Assembly (NCBI GenBank): GCA_002773495.1
Contig: PFAX01000029.1
Coordinates: 23,498-45,794 of the forward strand
Source: a bacterium (Candidatus Gribaldobacteria) CG10_big_fil_rev_8_21_14_0_10_37_21
GTDB lineage: Bacteria > Patescibacteriota > Minisyncoccia > Minisyncoccales > CG1-02-41-26
Direction of reading: 5' to 3'
Length of the DNA: 22,297 nucleotides
A program made the translations under genes and the position numbers. The notes under the pieces were generated by a model. The model did not search any database and had not been told where the DNA came from. It was given only the letters and a program-made list of their open reading frames with translations. How positions within the stretch are numbered: position 1 is the stretch's first letter; every line of letters begins with the position of its first letter. Positions 1 through 6,192 of the stretch are shown piece by piece.

Positions 1-242
1 CTTTTAATTAAGGGGGCAATAAGGCCTATTTCTGGAATACGGATAGTCCCCTGTTCTATTTCTTGCCTTAAGGGCTCTTGCCAATAGCCCTTAGCTAAGG
101 CGACTTCTAAAACCTTGCCTTTTAAAAACCTAAAATCAGTTATCAGGCAAATGCTTTCAAAGTTAAATAAAAAAACCAAAATCCCAGCTAAAATCAGGAA
201 ATATTTGCTTAAAACCCTTACATCTTGGCTTTTGTTTATCAT
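1..242 (-). CDS. Sortase, N-terminal part (cut by window edge)
   Basis: Only the first 80 codons are present; the gene runs off the left edge. It starts MINKSQDVRV, has one hydrophobic segment (about residues 12-33, single N-terminal membrane anchor), and then reads IRIPEIGLIAPLIK near residues 68-80. The IPxIGxxAPI pattern is the first beta-strand motif of sortases, membrane-anchored cysteine transpeptidases that join or cleave surface proteins. The catalytic His, Cys and Arg lie outside the window, so class and activity cannot be judged. The ATG at 242 is chosen because a -10 box lies 6 bases before it and no other in-frame ATG fits. It is divergent from the gene at 380. Confidence 0.72.
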   Translation of the reverse strand, partial: MINKSQDVRVLSKYFLILAGILVFLFNFESICLITDFRFLKGKVLEVALAKGYWQEPLRQEIEQGTIRIPEIGLIAPLIK

Positions 243-248
243 ATTTGT

Positions 249-277
249 ATCATACCACAAATTATTTAAAAAATCAA
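249..277 (-). promoter_or_regulatory. Promoter of the sortase gene, probably leaderless
   Basis: On the minus strand TTGATT (277-272), a 17-base spacer and TATGAT (254-249) form a sigma70-type promoter. Only six bases separate the -10 box from the ATG at 242, so transcription would begin at or next to the start codon and leave no Shine-Dalgarno site. Confidence 0.6.
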
Positions 278-286
278 GCCCTATAC

Positions 287-315
287 TTGACAACCTCTAA
301 AAATTATGATATGAT
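287..315 (+). promoter_or_regulatory. Sigma70-type promoter of the 380-787 gene
   Basis: TTGACA (287-292), a 17-base spacer and TATGAT (310-315) give a near-consensus promoter reading right. It is back to back with the sortase promoter and leaves a leader of about 60 bases before the start at 380. Confidence 0.75.
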
Positions 316-379
316 ATAAATATTGTTTTGGTAAAATATTCTTTTCGGTTTTTTTGCCCTACGGGCGAAGGAGATTGTG

Positions 380-787
380 ATGATTATTACGTTGATCTTG
401 ATCTTTTCAGTATTATTGATAGTAGGGGAAATTTTTAAAATAAAAAGAGCCCTCTCTAGAAAAAAATTCCGCGAGAATTTTGAAAAGTGTTTCGGGTTTC
501 TGCCCACAAGTGAATATCTGATTGTTCGCAAAGCGATCGAGTTAACATTAAATAATCTATACGAAATGAAGCAAAATGTTAACAAAGAAAGTATGGACAT
601 CGCTTGTGCTATAAATAATGCGAGAGAAAAAATAGAATTGAAAGATTTAGAGAAGAGAAGAAAAGAAAAAGAAAGAGCCCTCTCTCATCTTTGGGCTTCT
701 ATTTTTGAAGCCAAAAAATTAGCCGAGAAGGCACTCGGCGAAGATGATTTTAGAGTGTTAAAAAACCAATTTAAAGAAGGCAGTTAA
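380..787 (+). CDS. Small membrane-anchored protein, unknown function
   Basis: This 135-residue protein is not recognised as a named family. It has one N-terminal hydrophobic segment (about residues 1-18) followed by a soluble, highly charged, helical region; residues about 65-110 are rich in Lys, Glu and Arg and may form a coiled coil. The likely topology is an N-terminal anchor with a cytoplasmic tail. AAGGAG at 368-373 lies six bases before the ATG at 380; a GTG at 377 is also in frame but too close to that site. It has its own near-consensus promoter at 287-315 and a terminator at 912-942, so it appears to be a single-gene unit. It is one of only two convincing plus-strand protein genes here. 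Confidence 0.7.
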   Translation: MIITLILIFSVLLIVGEIFKIKRALSRKKFRENFEKCFGFLPTSEYLIVRKAIELTLNNLYEMKQNVNKESMDIACAINNAREKIELKDLEKRRKEKERALSHLWASIFEAKKLAEKALGEDDFRVLKNQFKEGS

Positions 788-808
788 CTCGCAAGAACAT
801 AGCAATAT

Positions 809-841
809 GGGCAACCCTTGTCTACTAACAAGTGGTTGCCC
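809..841 (+). repeat. Hairpin in the 3' region of the 380-787 gene
   Basis: GGGCAACC and GGTTGCCC pair, continued by CTTGT/ACAAG with a single bulged base and a six-base loop. It directly abuts the longer perfect hairpin at 841-893. No T-run follows. Confidence 0.6.
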
Positions 842-893
842 CGAATTCCAGCAGTTCAAACTGACCGAGTCAGTTTGAACTGCTGGAATTCGG
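841..893 (+). repeat. Perfect 24-bp inverted repeat with 5-base loop
   Basis: Arms 841-864 and 870-893 are exact reverse complements, with loop CCGAG. Each arm contains GAATTC and is more GC-rich than its surroundings. It lacks the T-run of an intrinsic terminator. It could be a structured 3' RNA end, a protein-binding palindrome or a remnant of a mobile element. Confidence 0.8.
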
Positions 894-911
894 AAAGAAA
901 TATGTTTAACC

Positions 912-942
912 AAAAGCCCGCCCTTTAAAAGGCAGGTTTTTT
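912..942 (+). terminator. Intrinsic terminator of the 380-787 gene
   Basis: AAAAGCCCGCC pairs with GGCAGGTTTTT (one mismatch and one G-T pair) around an eight-base loop, and six T follow. The A-run on the left arm means it could also stop transcription arriving on the minus strand. Confidence 0.7.
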
Positions 943-958
943 GATTTGTGATATTCTT

Positions 959-1165
959 TTATTTTGATTTGTCCATTATTAAACCAACTCCATTCAACTT
1001 GATTTCGTAAGCATTTTCGGAGCTTCGTGCTCTTATTTCGTGAAGGCCAGATAGGTTATCATCAAAGAGGTCATCGCCATAGGTAAAATCTTTAACGATT
1101 GATGGTCTCACCTCAACACCCCAAACTTCGCTAATTCTTTTTTTATTATTTTTTGTTTTTGTCAT
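959..1165 (-). CDS. Small protein overlapping the PIN gene, possible antitoxin
   Basis: This 68-residue protein begins MTKTKNNKKRISEVWGVEV. Its ATG overlaps the stop of the PIN gene as ATGA, so the two are probably translationally coupled. An in-frame start further upstream exists but would lie inside the PIN coding region. The N-terminus is basic and the rest acidic and mixed (for example YGDDLFDDN), with no membrane segment. No known antitoxin fold is recognised. Position and size suggest a partner or antitoxin for the PIN protein, although VapB-type antitoxins normally precede the toxin. That role is inference from context only. Confidence 0.55.
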   Translation of the reverse strand: MTKTKNNKKRISEVWGVEVRPSIVKDFTYGDDLFDDNLSGLHEIRARSSENAYEIKLNGVGLIMDKSK

Positions 1166-1626
1166 ATTTTTGTCATTGGCGGCTCTATTAACTCTATCTC
1201 TTTGTAGCCGCAACTTTTATTTATTAAATTGGCCGCTTTTCTTGTTTTCAAATTAACTAAGTGTTTACAGTTCCAACTTACCAAAACATCAAGGCGGTTC
1301 ACTGTGGCAATAGCTAAATGAATTCCATCGTTGATAAATTGAGAAGGGATAACTTTTTGCTTAATATATTGCAAAGCAAACTCTTCCGCTTTTCTTGATA
1401 AATCTAAAATTTTAAATTTTTTTGAAATAGCAAGCAACTTTGTCCTTTTGTTAATTGCAGGGATTTGTTTAATTTCCTTTATGGTTACTTCAGAGATATA
1501 AACATCAAAATTATAAATGTCTCGCCAAAAAGTTTTTGTTAGTGCTTGCCTTTCAGGCATTCTTTCGTCGTCCAAGGTGCTAATAACAGAAGTGTCAAGA
1601 TAAATTTTTAATTTTTGGTCTGCCAT
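1162..1626 (-). CDS. PIN-domain protein, VapC-like putative ribonuclease
   Basis: This 154-residue protein has the PIN hallmarks. An early YLDTSVIS strand carries the first acidic residue (about residue 11), TIKEI near residue 50 supplies the conserved Glu, and NDGIHLAIA (about residues 99-107) and VSWNCKHL (about 117-124) form the later active-site region. PIN domains are Mg2+-dependent RNases; many single-domain ones are VapC toxins acting on tRNA or rRNA. It ends in a TGA overlapping the next ATG. No Shine-Dalgarno site is visible; TAAAAT lies six bases upstream of the ATG, suggesting a leaderless start with a weak -35. TGA is a rare stop in this window. Confidence 0.8.
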   Translation of the reverse strand: MADQKLKIYLDTSVISTLDDERMPERQALTKTFWRDIYNFDVYISEVTIKEIKQIPAINKRTKLLAISKKFKILDLSRKAEEFALQYIKQKVIPSQFINDGIHLAIATVNRLDVLVSWNCKHLVNLKTRKAANLINKSCGYKEIELIEPPMTKI

Positions 1627-1649
1627 TGTGTTATTTTATAATTTAAACA

Positions 1650-1668
1650 TCAGGGGTCTGTCCCCTGA
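1650..1668. repeat. Short palindrome in the PIN upstream region
   Basis: TCAGGGG and CCCCTGA pair around TCTGT. It lies between the start of the PIN gene and the end of the gene at 1693. The GGGGTC core resembles the one in the repeated leaders at 15.1-17.1 kb. Confidence 0.55.
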
Positions 1669-1692
1669 CAATTCATAGGATGTAAATCAGCT

Positions 1693-2811
1693 TCAGGGCT
1701 GAAGCTCGCTCTCTCCCAAAATATCATCTGCCACATCAAGGCCTTCTATGCCAGCCACATCAAACTGGGAAAAATCACCAGGCATTATCCCTGAAGCCCC
1801 CGAAATTAAAGGGATTAACATTTCTTCTAAGGGGGTTGATTCGGCTGGGGCTTGGATGCTAAAACTCTTATTAAAATTACTTAGTGCTATCTCTATTGTT
1901 AAATCAATGTCCCCGCCTTTTATTTTACTTTCAATTTCAGGGGTTAGGTGTTCGCTAACATCAATAATTTTCTGCCACTTTATTTTTGACAAATAACCCT
2001 TATCCAACCAAACTTCAAACTCAACCCCGCCGGTTTCTTGCCAAAAATCATCAACTTTTTGAGGAAAATCAACTAAGGCCTGGTTAAGAGAGTTTTCGTA
2101 AGTGCCTAAGTTTTCTTGGGCAATATATTTTTTCATATTTTCTAAAAATGTCGGGGCCAATTTTTTTAAACCTTCTTTGTCAACTTCAACAAGAAAACTA
2201 TCTTCTTTAATTTCTTTAATAATAAAAACAGGGTTTTCTTTTAATGCCCTAGAAGCTTCTTCTAAAATCTTATCTCTTTGCTCTTTGCTTAAACTTTCTG
2301 TTTCTGGTTGAGAAAGGGCTTGCTTTAACATCAACAAATCAAGCTTAAACCATTTGCCCTTAAAACTTGATAGATCAAGGCCCAAAGGTAAGATAGAAGG
2401 CAAGGTATTTAGTTTTAAATAAAAACCATTGTTAAGTAAAATATTTTCTAAGTTAGCTGACAAACTCGCCCCCTCGGTTAAAACTAAAACATCAAGCATA
2501 CCCTTAGCCCTACTTAAATCCTCTTTCAGAGAAATGTCTTCCTTTAAATCAACCGCAACACTCATTGCTTGATTACCTTCAACGCCCTCTAGGTCGGCTG
2601 ATAATTTAACTAAAAGGTCAACAGAGAGTGCTTTTGCTTTTAAGGTTTTTGTTAAGGCCCTTTCAACCACATTGCCCCTTTCTAGGAAAGGATCCCAGGA
2701 AGGGTTCCAGGCATCACTGGCTAAAACAAACACTGCCACTAAAAGAACAAAGCCGATTGCGGGCAAAATATTTTTATAATTTAGCATATTTTTAAATTTT
2801 AATTTCGTCAT
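1693..2811 (-). CDS. Exported membrane-anchored protein, lipoprotein-like fold, unknown function
   Basis: This 372-residue protein has an N-terminal hydrophobic segment (about residues 14-32, ending LASDAWNP) but no lipobox cysteine, so it is either a secreted protein or an N-terminally anchored one. The rest alternates amphipathic strands and helices: KALSVDLLVKLSADL, then KWFKLDLLML, then VEFEVWLDKGYLSKIKW. This resembles the half-barrel of LppX/LprG/LolA-type proteins that bind lipids; that is a pattern match, not a proven homology. Its ATG directly follows the TAA of the AAA+ gene with no gap, so the two are cotranscribed. The stop is TGA. Confidence 0.65.
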   Translation of the reverse strand: MTKLKFKNMLNYKNILPAIGFVLLVAVFVLASDAWNPSWDPFLERGNVVERALTKTLKAKALSVDLLVKLSADLEGVEGNQAMSVAVDLKEDISLKEDLSRAKGMLDVLVLTEGASLSANLENILLNNGFYLKLNTLPSILPLGLDLSSFKGKWFKLDLLMLKQALSQPETESLSKEQRDKILEEASRALKENPVFIIKEIKEDSFLVEVDKEGLKKLAPTFLENMKKYIAQENLGTYENSLNQALVDFPQKVDDFWQETGGVEFEVWLDKGYLSKIKWQKIIDVSEHLTPEIESKIKGGDIDLTIEIALSNFNKSFSIQAPAESTPLEEMLIPLISGASGIMPGDFSQFDVAGIEGLDVADDILGESELQP

Positions 2812-5379
2812 TTATTTGTCATTCGTCATTCTGGTTTCGTCATTTATTTTAACTATCCCAAAGCCCTCTGGCTCAATGGTTATCCTTTGGCCCCTCTTTA
2901 AGGTTCCGTTTAATAAGGCAACCGCTAAAACATTTTCTATTGTATTTTGAATAACCCGTTTCATTTCTCTAGCTCCAAACTCTGGGTTATAAGCTAATTC
3001 TACTATCTTTTCTTTCAAAGGTAAAGTTATTTCAAAAATAATCCCCTTGTCGTATAAGCTTTGAGCTAATTGGGCTAACATTAACTGGGCTATTTGTAAA
3101 AGCTCTTTCTTGCCTAAGGGCTTAAAGAAAACAATCGCGTCAAACCTGTTTAAAAACTCTGGGCGATAGATACTTTCTTTAATCAAATAATCAATTAATT
3201 CTTGCTTAATTTCTTCGGGCTTTCTTTCTTGCTTCACCCTTTCTCGAATTAAACTTGAGCCAGCGTTACTTGTGGCTATAACAATCGCATTTGAAAAATC
3301 AACCCTCCGGCCCATTGAGTCAGTAAAAAAGCCCTCGTCTAAAATCTGTAAAAACAAATTTAAAATATCTTTGTTTGCTTTTTCAATCTCATCAAGAAGA
3401 AGCAGGCAAAAAGGCGTTTCTCTTATTTGGGTTGAAAGAACTCCGGGTGTTTTACCTTCGCCAATTAAACGTTTAAGATCATCTTTACTTTGAAACTCTG
3501 ACATATCAAAACGAATCATTTTCTTTTCAGATTGAAAATAAATTTTAGTTAAAATTTTAGCTAACTCTGTTTTCCCAACCCCAGTTGGCCCTAAAAACAA
3601 AAACCCGCCAATAAGTCCTTGCTTTTGATTAACTTGGGTTCTGGTCCTTCTTAAAGCGTTGGCTACCTCCTTAACTGCTTCTTCTTGGTCAATCAGGCCT
3701 TTATGGATTTCTTTTTCTAATTGCAAAAGCAAGGCCTTTTCTTTTTCTTCTAAATCCTCTAAAGGCATTTGGGTTTTTTCAGAAACAATCTTTTTAATAT
3801 GATTTACATTTAAGCATTGATCTTTCGTATGTAAAGATAAAAAAGCCATGCTTTCGTCAAAAAGCCGGGTTGCTTTGCTGGGGAGAGGAAGTTGTGATAA
3901 ATATCTATTAGAAAGCTTTAAAATTTCTTTCAAGGCCCTATACGAAACTCTTCTTTTATATTTTATTTCAAAGAACCAAGTAAAATCCTCTAAAACAAGT
4001 AATGTTTCCTCCAGAGAAACCTCTTTCACTTCTACCTTTTCAAACTGGCTTAAAAAAGCACTTTTTTGCTCTAAAACATTATGCAGCCCAGCATAACTAG
4101 TTAAGGCAATCACTTGAAAATTGGGATAACTTAAATATTTAGAAAGTAGGGCTGTGATATTCAAAGCCCCTAAAGAACTGTCATCTGCAACAAAACTGTC
4201 AATATTTTTTAAACATAAAACTACATTGCCAGCCTTTAAGGCCTCATTAAAACAAAGGTCAAAAAGCGCCTCTGCTCCGTTACTATCAGGGGCAGCTGAA
4301 ACAAGCGAGCTTAAATCTAAATCAATAATTCTTTTATAATTTAAAGCCAGCGAGGACTTGCCCGCATACGCTCTTTGGGCTATTTTTTCAACCACAGAAA
4401 ACTTACCAACATCAGGTTCCCCTACTAACAAAAGGTTTCTCTGTGATGTCTTTGATAAAACCCTTTCGCTTAAAACAACCTCTTGGTTATGGCCAATAAT
4501 TTCTCGAAAAGAATTCTTTTTTATTCTTTCTCGCAAGTCAACGCCAAATCTGTCTAAGTTAACGGTGTAAGTACTAACCCAATCCCGAGCAACCGATCCC
4601 CTTTGGCTCAAGTTCTCTCTTAACCACCACTTCTTCATTAGGGCTTGCTTTTCTTTAATTTGCCACTGCCAATTAACTAAATTCAAAATATCATCTGAAG
4701 TAAAATCACTTTCAATTAAAAATTGTTTAAATAAAGGCAATTCAACACTTAGGGCAAAAAGGAAGTCCCCTGAAGTAATAACTTGCCTTTCGCTCTTATG
4801 GGCTGTGTGTAGGGCAGTTAAAACGACCCCTTGCCAGCTAATTTGTGTTTGGCCTTGAGCTAGAGCTGGCTTTTGCTTTAGAGTATTTTTTAATGCCCTT
4901 CTTTCTAACTGCCCTCTTAAAAAAACGAAAGCAGTAACTTCTGATTTTTCTTTCAAAAGGCCAAGAAGTAAGTTGTTTTCAAAAAGAATTAAGCTATTTT
5001 CTTTTTGGTTTTTCAAGGCCATATTAATAATCTTAGCTACATCAAAATCACAAAATTCAGCTAAATTATATTTTTCTGAATCTTTGATGGCCTCGCTTAA
5101 TAATGTTTTAAGTTTGGGCTTTAAAAGGCAATTATTAAAAAATAGTTTTAATTCTAAAAACCAAATTAAACAAAGAAGATAAAACCCAATAAAAGCCCAA
5201 AGTAGGTTCATTTCTGTTTGTTTTAAAGCAACGTTTTGGCTTTTTAAAGCAATTAACGAAAGCAAAAACAAACCCACTAACAAGAAAAAAGCACTCATTG
5301 TTTTTTGATAGCCAAACAAGGGGCATTTTGCCCAGCGAACAGCTTGGTATATTTTTGTTTGCTTAAGATTAAAAATCAT
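2812..5379 (-). CDS. Membrane-anchored ClpA/ClpB-like two-domain AAA+ ATPase
   Basis: This 855-residue Hsp100-family protein has two membrane segments (about 27-46 and 56-80) that ordinary ClpA/B/C lack. A Clp-N-like helical region follows (about 95-245). AAA1 (about 285-500) is degenerate: Walker A reads GEPDVGKFS (320-328), with Phe in place of Thr/Ser, and Walker B reads VLCLKNID (387-394) without the DE pair. AAA2 (about 560-855) keeps GPTGVGKT (597-604), LLLLDEIEKA (659-668), TSN sensor 1, arginine finger in FLNRFD and GAR sensor 2. The usual GYVG pore loop is replaced by PGVLS, so the threading tyrosine is missing. It would be an ATPase at the inner membrane face, perhaps a remodeller or unfoldase; the substrate is unknown. 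No ClpP gene is nearby. Confidence 0.88.
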   Translation of the reverse strand: MIFNLKQTKIYQAVRWAKCPLFGYQKTMSAFFLLVGLFLLSLIALKSQNVALKQTEMNLLWAFIGFYLLCLIWFLELKLFFNNCLLKPKLKTLLSEAIKDSEKYNLAEFCDFDVAKIINMALKNQKENSLILFENNLLLGLLKEKSEVTAFVFLRGQLERRALKNTLKQKPALAQGQTQISWQGVVLTALHTAHKSERQVITSGDFLFALSVELPLFKQFLIESDFTSDDILNLVNWQWQIKEKQALMKKWWLRENLSQRGSVARDWVSTYTVNLDRFGVDLRERIKKNSFREIIGHNQEVVLSERVLSKTSQRNLLLVGEPDVGKFSVVEKIAQRAYAGKSSLALNYKRIIDLDLSSLVSAAPDSNGAEALFDLCFNEALKAGNVVLCLKNIDSFVADDSSLGALNITALLSKYLSYPNFQVIALTSYAGLHNVLEQKSAFLSQFEKVEVKEVSLEETLLVLEDFTWFFEIKYKRRVSYRALKEILKLSNRYLSQLPLPSKATRLFDESMAFLSLHTKDQCLNVNHIKKIVSEKTQMPLEDLEEKEKALLLQLEKEIHKGLIDQEEAVKEVANALRRTRTQVNQKQGLIGGFLFLGPTGVGKTELAKILTKIYFQSEKKMIRFDMSEFQSKDDLKRLIGEGKTPGVLSTQIRETPFCLLLLDEIEKANKDILNLFLQILDEGFFTDSMGRRVDFSNAIVIATSNAGSSLIRERVKQERKPEEIKQELIDYLIKESIYRPEFLNRFDAIVFFKPLGKKELLQIAQLMLAQLAQSLYDKGIIFEITLPLKEKIVELAYNPEFGAREMKRVIQNTIENVLAVALLNGTLKRGQRITIEPEGFGIVKINDETRMTNDK

Positions 5380-5403
5380 AAAAACAGGAAATAAAAATAC
5401 CTT

Positions 5404-5787
5404 TTAAAGGAAAACCCCAATAAGGTAAAAAAGAGTGATGATGGTTGAAAAAGGCAAAAGCAGCCAAATAAGTAAAATAACTACTCCAAGCCCAAAGATT
5501 ATTCCTTCTAAAGTAAGGGCAAAAAGAATGACAGTTGTTCGCATAATTGCCCCTAAAATCCGAGAAATTAAATTAAAAAGAAAAGAGGTCAAGAAAACTC
5601 TGGGGTCAAAGCCCCTGCCATAAGACGACTTGTCGCCTCGCCAATAGCTAAATAAACTTTTTAAAAGCCCTTTTACTGAAAAATGTTCAAGATTAAACCA
5701 AAGAAAATTACCCCAGGCCTTAGCAAGGCCCTTGAAAGCGTCAATATAGTGCCATTTAAACCACTGAATAATAATTGGCAATTGCAT
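5404..5787 (-). CDS. Small multi-pass membrane protein, first gene of the AAA+ unit
   Basis: This 127-residue protein has a hydrophilic, aromatic-rich N-terminal half (WFKWHYIDAFKGLAKAWGNF) and two to three hydrophobic segments in residues about 65-127. It is not assigned to a named family. It ends 24 bases before the AAA+ gene on the same strand, so the two are probably cotranscribed and may form a membrane complex. AGAAGA about six bases upstream of the ATG is a weak ribosome-binding site, and a TATAAAA sequence about 20 bases upstream is a possible -10. Confidence 0.7.
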   Translation of the reverse strand: MQLPIIIQWFKWHYIDAFKGLAKAWGNFLWFNLEHFSVKGLLKSLFSYWRGDKSSYGRGFDPRVFLTSFLFNLISRILGAIMRTTVILFALTLEGIIFGLGVVILLIWLLLPFSTIITLFYLIGVFL

Positions 5788-5841
5788 TTGAATATCTTCT
5801 TGTTTTATAAAAACATATCTGTAGTTTGTGTGAGTAATTAA

Positions 5842-5936
5842 ATGCCTTCTTCCCTGCCTGCCGGCAGGCAGGATTGCTCTAATTACTAACTATTCATTAC
5901 AAACTACTCAAATTTTTGCTATTGCAAAAATTTATG
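5842..5936. repeat. Dispersed repeat copy 1, at a tRNA 3' end
   Basis: This 95-bp unit contains the palindrome CCTGCCTGCCGGCAGGCAGG (5853-5872), then GATTGC and AATTACTAACTA, then an AT-rich hairpin (AAATTTTTGC/GCAAAAATTT, loop TATT), ending ATTTATG. A closely similar unit occurs at 13806-13901. Both copies lie exactly between a minus-strand tRNA-type 3' end and the start of the next minus-strand gene. Confidence 0.8.
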
Positions 5937-6117
5937 TGGACATATCTGGGCTCGAACCAGAGGCCTTTGCAACTTGCCCCGTTAGATATTCAAGTGGGTG
6001 GTACAGGGCTTGAACCTGTGGCATTTGCAATGTGAATGCAACGCTCTACCACTGAGCTAACCACCCTTAAATCTAACGGGGTAAAAATGCAACGCTCTAC
6101 CCTCGAGCTAATCGTCC
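5937..6117 (-). tRNA. Interrupted tRNA-like gene enclosing tRNA-Val (split or intron-containing, or pseudo)
   Basis: The 5' part (6117 to about 6077) has an acceptor strand GGACGAT, a D-arm GCTC/GAGC and an anticodon-stem strand TTGCA followed by TTTTTAC. The 3' part (about 5971-5937) has the matching TGCAA, a five-base variable loop, T-arm TCTGG-TTCGAGC-CCAGA and TATGTCC plus A. Between them lies a whole tRNA-Val flanked by complementary arms CCCCGTTAGAT and ATCTAACGGGG. If position 34 follows the second loop T, the anticodon would be TTT (Lys). Two acceptor pairs are mismatched and position 14 is not A, so it may be decayed. The promoter at 6143-6171 reads into it. Confidence 0.5.
5995..6066 (-). 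tRNA. tRNA-Val (anticodon CAC)
   Basis: A complete cloverleaf is visible: acceptor GGGTGGT/ACCACCC, D-stem GCTC/GAGC, anticodon stem TTGCA/TGCAA with loop TTCACAT (anticodon CAC), a five-base variable loop, T-arm ACAGG-TTCAAGC-CCTGT and discriminator A. CCA is not encoded. It lies between the halves of another tRNA-like sequence. Confidence 0.9.
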
Positions 6118-6142
6118 TTATTTTCTTAAAAGGTCTTCTTTT

Positions 6143-6171
6143 ATTATACTGGCTATTGCTAAAAAATGCAA
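6143..6171 (-). promoter_or_regulatory. tRNA promoter
   Basis: On the minus strand TTGCAT (6171-6166), a 17-base spacer and TATAAT (6148-6143) predict a start near 6136, about 19 bases before the outer tRNA 5' part. One transcript would cover both tRNA-like sequences. Confidence 0.65.
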
Positions 6172-6192
6172 AAAGAGGTAATAAGGAGATAT

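Noticed and set aside
304..600. Minus-strand frame opposite the 380-787 gene
   Set aside because: It lacks a ribosome-binding site and lies antisense to a gene with a strong promoter and AAGGAG.
5967..6087. Group I intron in the outer tRNA
   Set aside because: The insert is only about 110-120 bases and consists almost wholly of a tRNA; no catalytic core could fit.
6166..6192. Upstream start for the PP2C-like gene
   Set aside because: It coincides with the -35 box of the opposing tRNA promoter and lacks a ribosome-binding site, while ATG 6193 follows AAGGAG.
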